64,000 bases of DNA. Origin: Halomonas sp. HAL1. Lineage in GTDB: Bacteria; Pseudomonadota; Gammaproteobacteria; Pseudomonadales; Halomonadaceae. A program made the position numbers and the translations under genes. The notes under the pieces were generated by a model. That model had not been told where the DNA came from. It worked only from the letters and a program-made list of their open reading frames with translations, and did no database searches. The stretch spans positions 124,001 through 188,000 of the forward strand of contig NZ_CP130610.1 of NCBI RefSeq assembly GCF_030544485.1, written 5' to 3'. Positions within the stretch are counted from its first letter, which is position 1. Each line of letters opens with the position of its first letter. Positions 9,364-21,284 of this stretch are shown here, piece by piece.

Positions 9364-12300
9364 ATGGCTTACTCATATACTGAGAAAAAACGCATCCGCA
9401 AGGATTTCGGCAAACTGCCCCAAGTGATGGATGTGCCTTACTTGCTGGCGATCCAGCTTGATTCCTATTACGACTTCCTCCAGCAAGATCGTTCGCCCGA
9501 CGAGCGTCACGAAGTCGGCTTGCACGCGGCTTTTAAGTCCGTGTTTCCGATTGAGAGCTTCTCCGGTAATGCGGCGCTTGAGTATGTCAGCTACCGTTTC
9601 GGCACGCCGGCGTTCGATGTTAAGGAGTGCCAGCTGCGCGGCGTCACTTACTCCGCCCCGCTGCGCGTGAAGGTTCGCTTGATCATCTATGATCGCGACT
9701 CCTCAAACAAAGCAATCAAAGATATTAAAGAGCAGGAAGTCTACATGGGGGAAATCCCCCTGATGACCGAGAACGGTACCTTTGTTATCAACGGTACTGA
9801 GCGGGTTATCGTTTCCCAGCTCCACCGCTCACCCGGTGTGTTCTTCGATCATGACAAAGGTAAGAGTCACTCTTCCGGTAAGCTGCTCTATTCAGCCCGG
9901 GTGATTCCTTACCGTGGTTCTTGGTTAGACTTTGAGTTTGACCCCAAAGACAACGTCTTTGTACGTATTGACCGTCGCCGCAAACTGCCGGCGTCGGTGC
10001 TGATGCGTGCGTTAGGGATGAACACCGAAGAGATCCTGGCCGAGTTCTTTGAAACCAGCGTCTTTCACATTGAGAAATCCGGTTTCTATGTGGAGCTGGT
10101 TCCGTCGCGCCTGCGCGGCGAGACGGCTACTTTCGACATCAAAGATGACGAAGGTAATGTGATCGTTGAAGAGGGGCGTCGGATTACCCAGAAGCATATT
10201 CGCCAGCTTGAAAAAGCCGGTCTTGAGCGTCTGGATGTGCCGATGGAATACCTATTCGGTAAAACCCTGGCAAAAGATCAAATCGACTCTAAAACAGGCG
10301 AGCTGATCTGCCCGTGTAATACCGAGATCACACCAGAAGTGCTTGAGCGCATGGCCCAGGGCGGCATTACCCTGGTCGAAACGCTCTACACCAATGATCT
10401 CGACTGCGGTTCATTCATTTCCGACACCTTGAAGCTGGATGCTACTAATTCCGCGCTTGAAGCGTTAGTCGAAATTTACCGCATGATGCGTCCCGGCGAG
10501 CCGCCGACCAAAGAGTCTGCTGAGACGCTGTTTAACAACCTGTTCTTCTCTGAGGACCGCTACGACCTGTCGGGCGTTGGCCGCATGAAGTTCAACCGCC
10601 GTCTGCGCCGTGATACCGATACCGGCTCCGGCGTACTGGATCGTAAAGACATCCTTGATGTGCTGCGCGAGCTGATCAGTATTCGTAACGGCTTCGGTGA
10701 CGTTGACGATATCGATCACCTGGGTAACCGCCGTATTCGCTGTGTGGGCGAAATGGCCGAGAACCAGTTCCGCGTTGGCTTGGTGCGTGTAGAGCGTGCC
10801 GTCAAAGAGCGTCTTTCCATGGCGGAAAGCGAAGGCCTGATGCCGCAAGACTTGATCAACGCCAAGCCCGTTGCGGCGGCGGTAAAAGAGTTCTTCGGTT
10901 CCAGCCAGCTTTCGCAGTTTATGGATCAGAACAACCCGCTTTCGGAAGTGACCCACAAGCGTCATGTGTCTGCACTCGGCCCCGGTGGTTTGACCCGTGA
11001 GCGCGCTGGCTTCGAAGTACGTGACGTTCACGCCACGCACTACGGGCGTCTATGCCCAATCGAAACGCCAGAAGGCCCGAACATCGGTCTGATTAACTCG
11101 CTGGCCACCTACAGCCACACTAACAGCTACGGTTTCCTTGAAACGCCGTACCGTAAAGTGGTTGATCGTCAGTTGACCGACGATATCGTTCACCTCTCGG
11201 CGATCGAAGAGGGCGACTTTGTTATCGCCCAGGCGTCAGCAGCGGTAGATGAGTCCAACAAACTAAGTGATGACCTGGTTCAGGTTCGTCACCGCGGTGA
11301 AACGACCTTTATGCGTCCTGAGCAAGTGACGCTAATGGACGTATCACCACGTCAGGTCGTCTCCGTCGCAGCGGCATTGATTCCGTTCCTGGAGCACGAT
11401 GACGCCAACCGTGCCTTGATGGGTTCTAACATGCAGCGTCAGGCGGTGCCGACCCTGCGTGCTGATAAGCCGTTGGTAGGTACGGGCATGGAGCGCTTTG
11501 TTGCCCGTGACTCCGGCGTCTGTGCGGTGGCCAATCGCGGCGGCGTGATTGATTCCGTGGATGCGCGTCGTGTGGTGGTACGGGTTAATGAAGATGAAAT
11601 TATCGGCGGTGAAGCCGGTGTTGATATCTACAACCTGACCAAGTACACCCGCTCGAACCAGAACACCTGTATGAACCAGCGCCCCATCGTGCGGCCTGGT
11701 GACAACGTGGCGCGTGGCGATATTCTCGCCGACGGCCCGTCTGTCGACATGGGTGACCTGGCCCTTGGCCAGAACATGCGCATCGCGTTTATGCCCTGGA
11801 ACGGTTACAACTTCGAGGACTCGATCCTGCTTTCCGAGCGGGTCGTTCAAGAAGACCGTTTCACCACGATTCACATTCAGGAGCTGACCTGTGTGTCTCG
11901 CGACACCAAGTTGGGTTCTGAAGAAATTACCTCCGATATCCCCAATGTGGGCGAGTCTGCGCTCTCCAAGTTGGATGAAGCGGGCGTTGTCTACATCGGT
12001 GCCGAAGTCGGCCCGGGCGATATTCTGGTCGGTAAGGTGACACCGAAGGGTGAAACCCAGTTAACGCCAGAAGAGAAGCTGTTGCGTGCCATCTTTGGTG
12101 AGAAAGCGTCTGACGTTAAAGACACCTCACTGCGTGCCCCGACCGGCATGAAAGGTACGGTCATCGACGTTCAGGTGTTTACTCGTGACGGCGTTGATAA
12201 AGACTCTCGCGCACTATCCATTGAGCGTACGCAGCTCGATGAAGTGCGTAAGGATCTGCAAGAGACGTACCGGATTGCTGAAGACGCCACCTTTGAGCGC

Positions 12301-13440
12301 CTACAGCGCACCCTTGATGGCCAAGCTGTCAATGGCGGCCCGAACCTCAAGAAAGGTGACGTGCTAGACGAGGCGTACCTGGATGAGCTGCCGCGTCAGC
12401 AGTGGTTCAAACTGCGCATGCAGGATGAGTCCTACAATGAGCTGTTGGCTCAGGCCGACGAGCAGCTTGAAAACCGTCGTAAAGAGATGGATGAGCGCTT
12501 TGAAGATAAGAAGCGCAAGCTGACCCAGGGCGATGACCTTGCTCCGGGCGTGCTGAAAATCGTCAAAGTCTATATGGCGGTTAAGCGTCGCATCCAGCCA
12601 GGCGACAAGATGGCGGGTCGTCACGGTAATAAAGGTGTTATCTCGGCAATTATGCCGATCGAAGACATGCCGTTTGATGAGAAGGGCGAGCCGGTCGACG
12701 TGGTGCTGAACCCGCTGGGTGTACCGTCGCGTATGAACGTCGGTCAGATTCTTGAAACCCACTTGGGTATGGCGGCGCGTGGCTTGGGCGTCAAGATCGA
12801 AGCCATGCTGCGCGACGCACGCGGTCAGCAAGTCGCGGAGATTCGTGACTTCCTGGGGCAGATCTACAATACGCAAGGTACGCGTGTTGAAGATCTCGAT
12901 TCCCTGACCGACGATGAGATTATCGCTCTGGCGAAGAACCTCAAAGGTGGTGTGCCGATGGCCACGCCGGTGTTTGACGGTGCCAAAGAGCACGAAATCA
13001 AACACCTGCTGAAGCTGGCGGACATCCCTGAATCGGGTCAGATGGCCCTGTTCGATGGCCGTACCGGTGACGCCTTTGATCGTCCGGTTACCGTCGGCTA
13101 CATGTACATGTTGAAGCTTAACCACTTGGTAGACGACAAGATGCACGCGCGTTCTACCGGTTCTTACTCGCTGGTTACCCAGCAGCCCTTGGGTGGTAAG
13201 GCGCAATTCGGTGGTCAGCGCTTCGGTGAGATGGAAGTGTGGGCGTTGGAAGCTTACGGCGCCGCATACACGCTACAAGAGATGCTCACCGTCAAGTCGG
13301 ACGACGTCGAAGGCCGCACCAAGATGTATAAAAACATCGTGGATGGCGACCACACCATGCAGGCAGGCATGCCGGAATCCTTCAACGTACTGGTGAAGGA
13401 AATCCGCTCGCTGGGCATCGATATCGAGTTAGAGAGCTAG
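9364..13440 (+). CDS. rpoB: DNA-directed RNA polymerase subunit beta
   Basis: Catalytic beta subunit of RNA polymerase. The 1358-residue protein aligns end to end with the E. coli type (1342 aa) and ends with the C-terminal clamp segment [15 protein letters not shown]. The rifampicin pocket reads [15 protein letters not shown] then [14 protein letters not shown], so the position equivalent to E. coli Arg529 is His here (codon 10963-10965, residue 534). All other resistance hot-spot residues visible (D516, H526, S531, L533 by E. coli numbers) are wild type. Ten bases separate it from rpoC. Confidence 0.99.
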   Translation: MAYSYTEKKRIRKDFGKLPQVMDVPYLLAIQLDSYYDFLQQDRSPDERHEVGLHAAFKSVFPIESFSGNAALEYVSYRFGTPAFDVKECQLRGVTYSAPLRVKVRLIIYDRDSSNKAIKDIKEQEVYMGEIPLMTENGTFVINGTERVIVSQLHRSPGVFFDHDKGKSHSSGKLLYSARVIPYRGSWLDFEFDPKDNVFVRIDRRRKLPASVLMRALGMNTEEILAEFFETSVFHIEKSGFYVELVPSRLRGETATFDIKDDEGNVIVEEGRRITQKHIRQLEKAGLERLDVPMEYLFGKTLAKDQIDSKTGELICPCNTEITPEVLERMAQGGITLVETLYTNDLDCGSFISDTLKLDATNSALEALVEIYRMMRPGEPPTKESAETLFNNLFFSEDRYDLSGVGRMKFNRRLRRDTDTGSGVLDRKDILDVLRELISIRNGFGDVDDIDHLGNRRIRCVGEMAENQFRVGLVRVERAVKERLSMAESEGLMPQDLINAKPVAAAVKEFFGSSQLSQFMDQNNPLSEVTHKRHVSALGPGGLTRERAGFEVRDVHATHYGRLCPIETPEGPNIGLINSLATYSHTNSYGFLETPYRKVVDRQLTDDIVHLSAIEEGDFVIAQASAAVDESNKLSDDLVQVRHRGETTFMRPEQVTLMDVSPRQVVSVAAALIPFLEHDDANRALMGSNMQRQAVPTLRADKPLVGTGMERFVARDSGVCAVANRGGVIDSVDARRVVVRVNEDEIIGGEAGVDIYNLTKYTRSNQNTCMNQRPIVRPGDNVARGDILADGPSVDMGDLALGQNMRIAFMPWNGYNFEDSILLSERVVQEDRFTTIHIQELTCVSRDTKLGSEEITSDIPNVGESALSKLDEAGVVYIGAEVGPGDILVGKVTPKGETQLTPEEKLLRAIFGEKASDVKDTSLRAPTGMKGTVIDVQVFTRDGVDKDSRALSIERTQLDEVRKDLQETYRIAEDATFERLQRTLDGQAVNGGPNLKKGDVLDEAYLDELPRQQWFKLRMQDESYNELLAQADEQLENRRKEMDERFEDKKRKLTQGDDLAPGVLKIVKVYMAVKRRIQPGDKMAGRHGNKGVISAIMPIEDMPFDEKGEPVDVVLNPLGVPSRMNVGQILETHLGMAARGLGVKIEAMLRDARGQQVAEIRDFLGQIYNTQGTRVEDLDSLTDDEIIALAKNLKGGVPMATPVFDGAKEHEIKHLLKLADIPESGQMALFDGRTGDAFDRPVTVGYMYMLKLNHLVDDKMHARSTGSYSLVTQQPLGGKAQFGGQRFGEMEVWALEAYGAAYTLQEMLTVKSDDVEGRTKMYKNIVDGDHTMQAGMPESFNVLVKEIRSLGIDIELES

Positions 13441-13450
13441 GAGCCGTCCC

Positions 13451-16400
13451 ATGAAAGATTTGGTGAAAGTACTCAAATCGCAGTCTCAGTCCGAAGAGTT
13501 TGACGCGATCAAGATTACCCTGGCGTCGCCGGACATGATTCGCTCCTGGTCGTTTGGCGAGGTGAAGAAGCCTGAGACCATCAACTACCGTACCTTTAAG
13601 CCGGAGCGGGACGGTCTGTTCTGCGCCAAGATTTTTGGTCCGGTAAAAGACTATGAGTGCTTGTGCGGCAAATATAAGCGCATGAAGCACCGCGGTATTA
13701 TCTGCGAAAAATGTGGCGTTGAAGTAACCAAGGCCGCCGTGCGTCGTGAGCGCATGGGGCACATTGAGCTGGCTTCTCCGGTTGCTCACATTTGGTTTTT
13801 GAAGTCACTGCCGTCGCGTATTGGCATGTTCCTCGATATGACCCTGCGTGATATCGAGCGCGTGCTGTACTTCGAAAGCTTTGTCGTGATCGACCCCGGC
13901 ATGACCACGCTGGAGCGTGGTCAGCTGCTCAACGATGAGCAGTACTTCGAAGCGCTGGAAGAGTTCGGCGATGATTTCGATGCCCGTATGGGTGCCGAAG
14001 CCGTTCAAGAGCTGCTCAAAGATATCGATCTGGAAGAAGAGATTAACCACCTGCGTGAAGAAATTCCGCAGACCAACTCTGAAACTAAGATCAAGAAGCT
14101 TTCTAAGCGTCTGAAACTGCTGGAAGCGTTCTATCACTCCGGCAATGCGCCGGCGTGGATGGTCATGGAAGTGCTGCCCGTGCTGCCGCCGGACCTACGT
14201 CCGTTGGTACCGCTGGATGGTGGCCGCTTCGCGACCTCTGATCTCAACGACCTTTACCGTCGTGTGATCAACCGTAACAACCGCCTGAAGCGTCTGCTTG
14301 ACCTTAATGCGCCGGATATTATCGTGCGCAACGAGAAGCGCATGCTGCAGGAAGCGGTCGATGCACTGCTGGATAACGGTCGTCGCGGTCGTGCGATCAC
14401 GGGCTCTAACAAGCGTCCGCTGAAATCGCTCGCCGATATGATCAAAGGTAAGCAGGGTCGTTTCCGTCAGAACCTGCTGGGTAAGCGTGTTGACTACTCA
14501 GGCCGTTCGGTAATCACCGTGGGTCCGACGCTGCGTCTGCACCAGTGTGGTTTGCCGAAGAAAATGGCGCTTGAGCTGTTTAAGCCGTTCATCTACTCCA
14601 AGTTGCAGTCGCTGGGCTACGCCTCAACGATCAAAGCCGCCAAGAAGATGGTCGAGCGCGAGCTGCCGGAAGTGTGGGACATCCTCGCCGATGTTATCCG
14701 CGAACACCCGGTACTGCTTAACCGCGCCCCCACGCTTCACCGTCTGGGGATCCAGGCGTTTGAACCGCTGTTGATCGAAGGTAAAGCGATCCAGCTGCAC
14801 CCGCTGGTATGTGCCGCCTACAACGCCGACTTTGACGGTGACCAGATGGCGGTACACGTACCGCTGACCCTGGAAGCCCAGCTTGAAGCCCGTGCGCTGA
14901 TGATGGCGACTAATAACGTGCTGTCGCCAGCCAACGGCGAGCCGATCATCGTACCGTCGCAAGACGTTGTTCTGGGTCTTTACTACATGACCCGCGAAAA
15001 GATCAACGCCAAAGGCGAAGGCATGGTGTTCTCTGACCTCAATGAGGTTGAGCGCGCCTTCGGTACGCAGTCTGTATCGCTGCATGCCCGGGTTAAAGTG
15101 CGCCTGGACGAGATCGACATTGAAGAGGAAACCGGCGAGCGAAGCTTCCATCGCCGTATTTATGACACCACGGTCGGCCGTGCGATGCTGTTCCGCATTC
15201 TGCCGGAAGGTGTGCCCTTTGCGCTGATCGATCAGCCGATGAAGAAGAAGGCGATCTCCAGCCTGATCAACGAAGTCTATCGTCGTGCCGGCCTTAAGCC
15301 GACCGTCATCTTCGCTGACCAGCTGATGTACACCGGCTTTCGCTTGGCGACTTGGTCCGGTGCCTCTATCGGTGTTAACGACTTCGTTATCCCCGAAGCG
15401 AAAACCGAAATTGTTGACGCGGCGGAAGCCGAAGTTAAAGAGATCGAAGACCAGTTCTCTTCTGGCCTGGTAACCGCCGGTGAGAAGTACAACAAGGTTA
15501 TCGATATCTGGTCGAAGGCGAACGATAAAGTCGCTAAGGCGATGATGGTCGGCATCTCGAAAGAGACCGTTATCGATCGTGATGGCAACGAGGTTGAGCA
15601 AGATTCGTTCAACAGCGTCTTCATCATGGCCGACTCTGGTGCGCGTGGTTCGGCTGCACAGATTCGTCAGTTGGCCGGTATGCGTGGCCTGATGGCCAAG
15701 CCGGATGGCTCGATCATCGAAACGCCGATCGTTGCCAACTTCCGTGAAGGTCTGAACGTACTTCAGTACTTCATCTCGACCCACGGTGCACGTAAAGGTC
15801 TGGCGGATACGGCTCTGAAAACGGCCAACTCCGGTTACCTGACGCGTCGTTTGGTCGACGTGGCGCAGGATTTGGTTATCACTGAAGTGGACTGTGGTAC
15901 TGAAAATGGCCTGACGCTGCATCCGATCATCGAGGGCGGCGACATTATTGTACCGCTTTCCCAGCGCGTACTAGGTCGCGTGGTGGCTCAGGATGTCATT
16001 CATCCGGGCAGTGGTGAAGTGCAGCTCGCTAAAGGTACCCTGCTTGACGAGAAGTGGTGTGCCGAGCTCGACACCATGGGCGTCGACGAAATTGTCGTAC
16101 GCTCCACGATTACTTGTGAGACTGCACATGGCGTGTGTGCCTCCTGTTACGGCCGTGACTTGGCGCGTGGCCATCAGGTCAACATCGGTGAAGCCGTTGG
16201 CGTTATCGCCGCACAGTCCATCGGTGAGCCGGGTACCCAGCTGACCATGCGTACCTTCCACATCGGTGGCGCAGCATCGCGTTCGTCTGCTGTGGATAGC
16301 GTACAAGTGAAGCACGGCGGTAAGGTTCGTCTGCACAACATCAAGCACGTTGAGCGTGGCGACGGCAAGCTAGTGGTGGTCTCTCGTTCGAGCGCCTTGG

Positions 16401-17665
16401 CTGTTGCTGATGACCATGGTCGTGAGCGCGAGTACTACAAGCTGCCTTACGGTGCTGAACTTTCTGTACGCGACGGTGATGTTGTAGATGCTGGTTCAAT
16501 CGTCGCCAAGTGGGATCCGCATACCCACCCGATCGTTGCCGAAGTAGAAGGTAAGGCGCAGTTCATTGATCTTGACGAAGGTGTCACTATGCACCGTAGC
16601 GTCGATGAGATGACCGGCTTGTCCTCTATTGAGGTGATCGAGTCTGCAGCGCGCCCCATGGCTGGTCGCGATAAGCGCCCGATGGTTATGCTGCAGGACA
16701 ACGCTGGCGAGTATGTTTCTGTTTCCGGTTCCAATACCCCGGTGCAGTACTTGCTGCCAGGCAACTCGATTATTTCGGTCGACGATGGTGTCACTATCGG
16801 TGTGGGTGAAGTCGTTGCCCGTATCCCGGTAGAAGCCTCGGCGAACAAAGATATCACCGGTGGTCTGCCACGCGTTGCTGACTTGTTCGAGGCGCGTAAG
16901 CCGAAAGAGTCGTCGATCCTGGCGGAAATCAGCGGTGTCGTTAGCTTTGGTAAAGAGACCAAAGGCAAGCGTCGCCTGATGATTACACCAGAATCCGGCG
17001 ATCCGTTTGAAGCCTTGATTCCGAAGTGGCGTCAAATTGCCGTCTTCGAAGGCGAAGCGGTTGAGAAGGGTGAAGTCATTTCTGATGGCCCGAGCAACCC
17101 TCATGACATCCTGCGTTTATTGGGTGTTGAAGAGCTCGCCAAGTACATTACGGCAGAAGTGCAAGACGTTTACCGTCTCCAGGGCGTCGGTATCAACGAC
17201 AAGCACATTGAAGTGATTGTGCGTCAGATGCTGCGTAAGGTAGAGATTGCTGATTCAGGCGACTCTGATTTCATCACTGGCGACCAGGCAGAGCTGGTAC
17301 GCGTGTTAGAGCAGAATATTCGTCTCGAAAAAGAGAAGAAATTCCCAGCCAAGTACCAACGCATGTTGCTGGGTATTACTAAGGCCAGCTTGGCTACCGA
17401 GTCGTTCATTTCTGCGGCCTCCTTCCAGGAGACTACCCGCGTACTGACCGAAGCAGCGGTAACTGGCAAGCGCGATTACCTGCGCGGCCTGAAAGAAAAC
17501 GTGGTGGTTGGTCGTCTAATACCAGCAGGTACGGGCTTGACTCACCACGCAGAACGTCGTCGCAAGCGCGAAGGCGTTGAGCAACTGTTGAATCCCTCGG
17601 CGACCGAGGTAGAGCAGGAGCTAGGTGCCCAGTTAACCGCTCTCGATTCTGACGACGAGCTGTAA
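13451..17665 (+). CDS. rpoC: DNA-directed RNA polymerase subunit beta'
   Basis: Catalytic beta' subunit. The 1404-residue protein has the N-terminal zinc site C70, C72, C85, C88, the active-site loop [12 protein letters not shown] that holds the catalytic Mg2+ aspartates, the trigger-loop region and a second zinc-binding group (CGTENG ... [15 protein letters not shown]). Length is normal (E. coli 1407). GGAGCC lies upstream of the ATG; it is co-transcribed with rpoB. Confidence 0.99.
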   Translation: MKDLVKVLKSQSQSEEFDAIKITLASPDMIRSWSFGEVKKPETINYRTFKPERDGLFCAKIFGPVKDYECLCGKYKRMKHRGIICEKCGVEVTKAAVRRERMGHIELASPVAHIWFLKSLPSRIGMFLDMTLRDIERVLYFESFVVIDPGMTTLERGQLLNDEQYFEALEEFGDDFDARMGAEAVQELLKDIDLEEEINHLREEIPQTNSETKIKKLSKRLKLLEAFYHSGNAPAWMVMEVLPVLPPDLRPLVPLDGGRFATSDLNDLYRRVINRNNRLKRLLDLNAPDIIVRNEKRMLQEAVDALLDNGRRGRAITGSNKRPLKSLADMIKGKQGRFRQNLLGKRVDYSGRSVITVGPTLRLHQCGLPKKMALELFKPFIYSKLQSLGYASTIKAAKKMVERELPEVWDILADVIREHPVLLNRAPTLHRLGIQAFEPLLIEGKAIQLHPLVCAAYNADFDGDQMAVHVPLTLEAQLEARALMMATNNVLSPANGEPIIVPSQDVVLGLYYMTREKINAKGEGMVFSDLNEVERAFGTQSVSLHARVKVRLDEIDIEEETGERSFHRRIYDTTVGRAMLFRILPEGVPFALIDQPMKKKAISSLINEVYRRAGLKPTVIFADQLMYTGFRLATWSGASIGVNDFVIPEAKTEIVDAAEAEVKEIEDQFSSGLVTAGEKYNKVIDIWSKANDKVAKAMMVGISKETVIDRDGNEVEQDSFNSVFIMADSGARGSAAQIRQLAGMRGLMAKPDGSIIETPIVANFREGLNVLQYFISTHGARKGLADTALKTANSGYLTRRLVDVAQDLVITEVDCGTENGLTLHPIIEGGDIIVPLSQRVLGRVVAQDVIHPGSGEVQLAKGTLLDEKWCAELDTMGVDEIVVRSTITCETAHGVCASCYGRDLARGHQVNIGEAVGVIAAQSIGEPGTQLTMRTFHIGGAASRSSAVDSVQVKHGGKVRLHNIKHVERGDGKLVVVSRSSALAVADDHGREREYYKLPYGAELSVRDGDVVDAGSIVAKWDPHTHPIVAEVEGKAQFIDLDEGVTMHRSVDEMTGLSSIEVIESAARPMAGRDKRPMVMLQDNAGEYVSVSGSNTPVQYLLPGNSIISVDDGVTIGVGEVVARIPVEASANKDITGGLPRVADLFEARKPKESSILAEISGVVSFGKETKGKRRLMITPESGDPFEALIPKWRQIAVFEGEAVEKGEVISDGPSNPHDILRLLGVEELAKYITAEVQDVYRLQGVGINDKHIEVIVRQMLRKVEIADSGDSDFITGDQAELVRVLEQNIRLEKEKKFPAKYQRMLLGITKASLATESFISAASFQETTRVLTEAAVTGKRDYLRGLKENVVVGRLIPAGTGLTHHAERRRKREGVEQLLNPSATEVEQELGAQLTALDSDDEL

Positions 17666-17728
17666 ATTTGGTGCTTGAAACAAGCAGTAAAATTAGTAAG
17701 TAGCATAAGTTGCTGGCCTAAAACGTCA

Positions 17729-17754
17729 CCTTGCTGGTAAAACCGCCAGCAAGG
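17729..17754 (+). terminator. 9-bp perfect hairpin after rpoC
   Basis: CCTTGCTGG (17729-17737) and CCAGCAAGG (17746-17754) with an 8-nt loop lie 63 bp after the rpoC stop. There is no T tract, so it may be a weak terminator, an mRNA 3'-end stabiliser, or a processing site. It abuts the -35 of the rpsL promoter. Confidence 0.6.
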
Positions 17755-17755
17755 C

Positions 17756-17785
17756 TTGACGGCACCTAGGGTCAGCCTTTAGAAT
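17756..17785 (+). promoter_or_regulatory. Promoter of the str operon (rpsL-rpsG-fusA-tuf)
   Basis: -35 TTGACG (17756-17761), 18-bp spacer, -10 TAGAAT (17780-17785), one mismatch in each hexamer. It lies 106 bp before rpsL, giving a leader of about 100 nt. Confidence 0.8.
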
Positions 17786-17891
17786 GCGCAGCCTTTAACA
17801 GTGGGGTGGGTGCGCCCGCATCCGCTGCACGTATTTGTTAAAAAGGCTACTTGTTGAAAGACAAGGCAACCATTGGAGTCAGCTAAACACC

Positions 17892-18266
17892 ATGGCAACG
17901 ATTAATCAGCTAGTGCGCAAGCCGCGCAAGCGCCCCGTCACTAAAAGTGACGTGCCCGCGCTGCAGGCCTGTCCGCAAAAGCGCGGCGTATGTACGCGCG
18001 TTTACACCACCACCCCGAAGAAGCCGAACTCGGCCCTGCGTAAGGTTTGCCGTGTGCGCCTTACCAACGGTTTCGAAGTTTCTTCTTACATCGGTGGTGA
18101 AGGTCACAACCTTCAAGAACACTCTGTCGTTTTGATTCGCGGCGGTCGTGTAAAGGATTTGCCAGGTGTGCGTTATCACACCGTTCGTGGCGCCCTTGAC
18201 ACCTCTGGCGTTCAAAATCGTCGTCAGGGTCGTTCTAAATACGGTACTAAGCGTCCTAAGTCCTAA
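17892..18266 (+). CDS. rpsL: 30S ribosomal protein S12
   Basis: S12 sits at the decoding centre and controls accuracy. The 124-residue protein starts [13 protein letters not shown] and carries the unmutated streptomycin determinants [14 protein letters not shown] (Lys42/43) and [12 protein letters not shown] (Lys87/88), so no ribosomal streptomycin resistance is predicted. The ATG at 17892 is chosen over an in-frame upstream start because it matches the family and follows a GGAG. Confidence 0.98.
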   Translation: MATINQLVRKPRKRPVTKSDVPALQACPQKRGVCTRVYTTTPKKPNSALRKVCRVRLTNGFEVSSYIGGEGHNLQEHSVVLIRGGRVKDLPGVRYHTVRGALDTSGVQNRRQGRSKYGTKRPKS

Positions 18267-18431
18267 TAAGACTGGGGTGGCTGTACAGCATGACCGATTT
18301 TATTGGGTGTGCTGAGTAGCGATTATCACGAATTTGACGGTCTGATAAGAGTAAGGTCGGGCGGCGCTTTGTCTTGGTACAAGCTCATGAGTTCCGGGTT
18401 TACCTGAAAGATCCTTAATTGAGGGCTTATC
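18267..18431 (+). promoter_or_regulatory. rpsL-rpsG spacer, possible S7 control region
   Basis: A 165-bp gap separates rpsL from rpsG inside an otherwise co-transcribed operon. In E. coli the rpsL-rpsG intercistronic RNA binds S7, which represses the distal genes. No gene is seen here. I could not derive a convincing fold by eye, so the regulatory role rests on position. Confidence 0.35.
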
Positions 18432-18902
18432 ATGCCTAGAAGAAGAGTAGTAGCTAAACGCGACATCCTTCCGGATCCTAAGTTCGGAAGTGAGCGTCTG
18501 GCGAAGTTCATGAACCACCTGATGGTCAGCGGCAAAAAGTCCATAGCTGAGCGTATCGTTTATGGTGCGTTGGACAAGGTTGCCGAGCGTAGTAAAGAAG
18601 ATCCGCTGGAGATCTTCGACAAAGCGCTGGAAGCCATCCAGCCTATGGTCGAAGTGAAGTCGCGCCGCGTTGGTGGTGCGACCTATCAGGTGCCGGTTGA
18701 AGTACGTCCGTCTCGTCGCCAAGCGCTAGCAATGCGCTGGCTGGTAGACGCGGCGCGTCGTCGCGGTGAGAAAACCATGGTGCAGCGTCTAGCGGGCGAA
18801 ATGCTGGATGCAGCGGAAGGTAAAGGTTCTGCCGTTAAGAAGCGCGAAGACGTGCATCGCATGGCAGAAGCCAACAAGGCCTTCTCGCACTACCGTTTCT
18901 AA
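18432..18902 (+). CDS. rpsG: 30S ribosomal protein S7
   Basis: S7 nucleates assembly of the 30S head and contacts E-site tRNA. The 156-residue protein starts [20 protein letters not shown] and ends AFSHYRF; it is the short form without the E. coli K-12 extension. GAGGGC lies upstream of the ATG. Its last two codons and stop codon are the first unit of a 15-bp tandem repeat (see that entry). Confidence 0.98.
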   Translation: MPRRRVVAKRDILPDPKFGSERLAKFMNHLMVSGKKSIAERIVYGALDKVAERSKEDPLEIFDKALEAIQPMVEVKSRRVGGATYQVPVEVRPSRRQALAMRWLVDAARRRGEKTMVQRLAGEMLDAAEGKGSAVKKREDVHRMAEANKAFSHYRF

Positions 18903-18953
18903 AATCGGTGTTTCTAGAAACTGCGTTTCTAAGCACGGCGTTTTTAAGTACGG
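18894..18953 (+). repeat. Four imperfect 15-bp tandem repeats over the rpsG stop codon
   Basis: Units at 18894-18908, 18909-18923, 18924-18938 and 18939-18953 follow the pattern YGTTTYTARNNNYKG. Because the unit length is a multiple of three, each copy repeats Arg/Cys-Phe-stop in the rpsG frame, with stops at 18900 (TAA), 18915 (TAG), 18930 (TAA) and 18945 (TAA). The rest of the 229-bp rpsG-fusA spacer contains no gene. Confidence 0.85.
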
Positions 18954-19131
18954 CTTTATGGTTTTTATATGCACGTTGTTCAGCATGGCGAAGTGTTTGC
19001 TGAGTCGCGTTGTTGCAATGCATTAGTTGCAATATCCAGCCGCTACCATTCAGTGGTAGCGGCGGACGCATAAGCCTCGCTTGCATACGCCGCTAAATTA
19101 ACGAGCATCGCCAACAAACGGGAGTTTCACC

Positions 19132-21255
19132 GTGGCACGCAAGACTCCACTAAATCGCTATCGTAATATCGGTATCGTCGCTCACGTTGACGCGGGTAAG
19201 ACTACGACGACTGAGCGGGTACTGTTCTATACCGGCCTTTCCCACAAAGTGGGCGAAGTGCACGACGGTGCTGCGACCATGGACTGGATGGAGCAGGAGC
19301 AGGAGCGTGGTATCACTATCACCTCAGCTGCAACTACCTGTTTCTGGCAGGGCATGAACAAGCAGTTCCCCGAGCACCGTATTAACATTATCGACACCCC
19401 AGGGCACGTTGACTTCACGATCGAAGTTGAGCGTTCTTTGCGCGTACTTGATGGTGCGGTTGTTGTACTGTGTGGTTCTTCCGGCGTTCAGCCGCAGACC
19501 GAAACTGTATGGCGCCAAGCCAATAAGTACGAAGTGCCGCGCATGGTCTTCGTCAACAAGATGGACCGTACCGGTGCTGATTTCTTCATGGTTGTCGACC
19601 AGTTGAAAGAGCGCCTGGGTGCTAATGCTGTGCCGATCCAGATTAACTGGGGCACGGAAGAAGACTTTAAAGGTGTTATCGACCTTATTCAGATGAAAGC
19701 CATCCTGTGGGATGAAGAAAGTCTGGGTATGACCTATGACCTCGTGGATATTCCTGCTGAGTTACAAGAAACAGCAGAAAAGTATCGCGAAGAGATGGTC
19801 GAGGCTGCTGCCGAAGGCTCTGATGAGCTGATGGAGAAATACCTTGAAGGCGGCGAGTTAACGATTGAAGAGATCAAGGCTGGTCTGCGTGCGCGCACCC
19901 TGGCTAACGATATCGTTCTGGTTACCTGTGGTTCTGCGTTTAAGAACAAGGGTGTTCAGGCTGTGCTGGATGGCGTTATCGAATTCATGCCTTCGCCGAC
20001 AGAAGTTAAGGCGATCGAAGGTGAGTTGGATGATAAAAACGGCACCGTTGATACCCGTGAAGCGGACGACAGTGCACCGTTTGCGGCGTTGGCGTTTAAA
20101 ATCGCCACCGACCCCTTCGTTGGTACGCTGACCTTTATTCGCGTCTACTCGGGCGTTCTGAAATCTGGCGACGGTGTTTATAACTCCGTTAAGCAGAAGA
20201 AAGAGCGCGTTGGCCGTATCGTTCAGATGCACGCCAACTCCCGTGAAGAGATCAAAGAAGTACTGGCGGGCGATATCGCCGCTTGTATCGGTCTCAAAGA
20301 CGTCACCACCGGTGATACCCTGTGCGACATCGATAACAAAATTGTTCTCGAGCGTATGGAGTTCCCGGATCCGGTTATCTCGGTTGCTGTAGAGCCTAAG
20401 TCTAAGGCAGACCAAGAGAAGATGGGTGTCGCTCTGGGCAAGCTTGCTCAGGAAGATCCCTCCTTCCAGGTTAAAACCGACGAAGAAACCGGCCAGACGA
20501 TTATTTCTGGTATGGGTGAGCTTCACCTGGATATCCTCGTTGACCGTATGCGTCGCGAGTTTAAGGTTGAAGCCAATATCGGTAAGCCGCAGGTTGCCTA
20601 TCGCGAAACGATTCGCGGCAGCATTGAGCAAGAAGGCAAGTTCGTGCGTCAGTCTGGCGGTCGTGGTCAGTACGGTCACGTTTGGCTACGTATTGAACCG
20701 CTGACTAAAGAAGAGAAGGGTGAAGGCGAAGATGAAATCTTCTTCAAATTCACTTCTGAAATCGTGGGTGGTGCGGTTCCGAAGGAATACGTTCCCGCGG
20801 TTGAGAAGGGTGCTTACGAGCAGCTCAAAAACGGTGTCATCGCGGGTTACCCGATGATTGACGTTAAAGTGTCGCTGTTCGACGGCTCCTTCCACGACGT
20901 AGACTCCAACGAGACTGCGTTTAAGATTGCTTCTTCTATGGCAGTGAAAGAAGGTGCCAGGAAGGCCAAGGCCGTGCTGCTGGAGCCGGTGATGAAGGTC
21001 GAAATCGTGACCCCCGAAGAATTTATGGGTGACGTCATGGGCGACCTGAGCCGTCGTCGCGGCTTGGTGCAGGGCATGGATGACTCTTCTTCTGGTAAAG
21101 TCATTCGTGCAACGGTGCCACTGGGCGAGATGTTCGGTTATGCAACCGATCTGCGCTCACAAACCCAGGGCCGTGCGAGCTACTCTATGGAGTTCTCGAA
21201 GTACGACGAGGCGCCCTCCAGCGTCGTTGAAGCCGTCATCAATCAAAACGGTTAA
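19132..21255 (+). CDS. fusA: Elongation factor G
   Basis: EF-G drives tRNA-mRNA translocation and, with RRF, ribosome recycling. The 707-residue protein has G1 [10 protein letters not shown] (about 17-26), switch [12 protein letters not shown]4 NKMDR and domains II-V. Start is GTG at 19132 with GGGAG 7 bp upstream. Length is that of the FusA1 type. It is followed by tuf after 29 bp. Confidence 0.98.
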   Translation: MARKTPLNRYRNIGIVAHVDAGKTTTTERVLFYTGLSHKVGEVHDGAATMDWMEQEQERGITITSAATTCFWQGMNKQFPEHRINIIDTPGHVDFTIEVERSLRVLDGAVVVLCGSSGVQPQTETVWRQANKYEVPRMVFVNKMDRTGADFFMVVDQLKERLGANAVPIQINWGTEEDFKGVIDLIQMKAILWDEESLGMTYDLVDIPAELQETAEKYREEMVEAAAEGSDELMEKYLEGGELTIEEIKAGLRARTLANDIVLVTCGSAFKNKGVQAVLDGVIEFMPSPTEVKAIEGELDDKNGTVDTREADDSAPFAALAFKIATDPFVGTLTFIRVYSGVLKSGDGVYNSVKQKKERVGRIVQMHANSREEIKEVLAGDIAACIGLKDVTTGDTLCDIDNKIVLERMEFPDPVISVAVEPKSKADQEKMGVALGKLAQEDPSFQVKTDEETGQTIISGMGELHLDILVDRMRREFKVEANIGKPQVAYRETIRGSIEQEGKFVRQSGGRGQYGHVWLRIEPLTKEEKGEGEDEIFFKFTSEIVGGAVPKEYVPAVEKGAYEQLKNGVIAGYPMIDVKVSLFDGSFHDVDSNETAFKIASSMAVKEGARKAKAVLLEPVMKVEIVTPEEFMGDVMGDLSRRRGLVQGMDDSSSGKVIRATVPLGEMFGYATDLRSQTQGRASYSMEFSKYDEAPSSVVEAVINQNG

Positions 21256-21284
21256 CCGTTAGCTAACGTAAAGAGGTTATAGCA

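Noticed and set aside
14624..15922. Long minus-strand reading frame (432 codons) over rpoC, and similar long antisense frames over rpoB (12364-13206), fusA (19858-20679) and tuf (21756-22622)
   Set aside because: They are antisense shadows of strongly conserved genes with high GC third positions; no ribosome sites or protein-family features.
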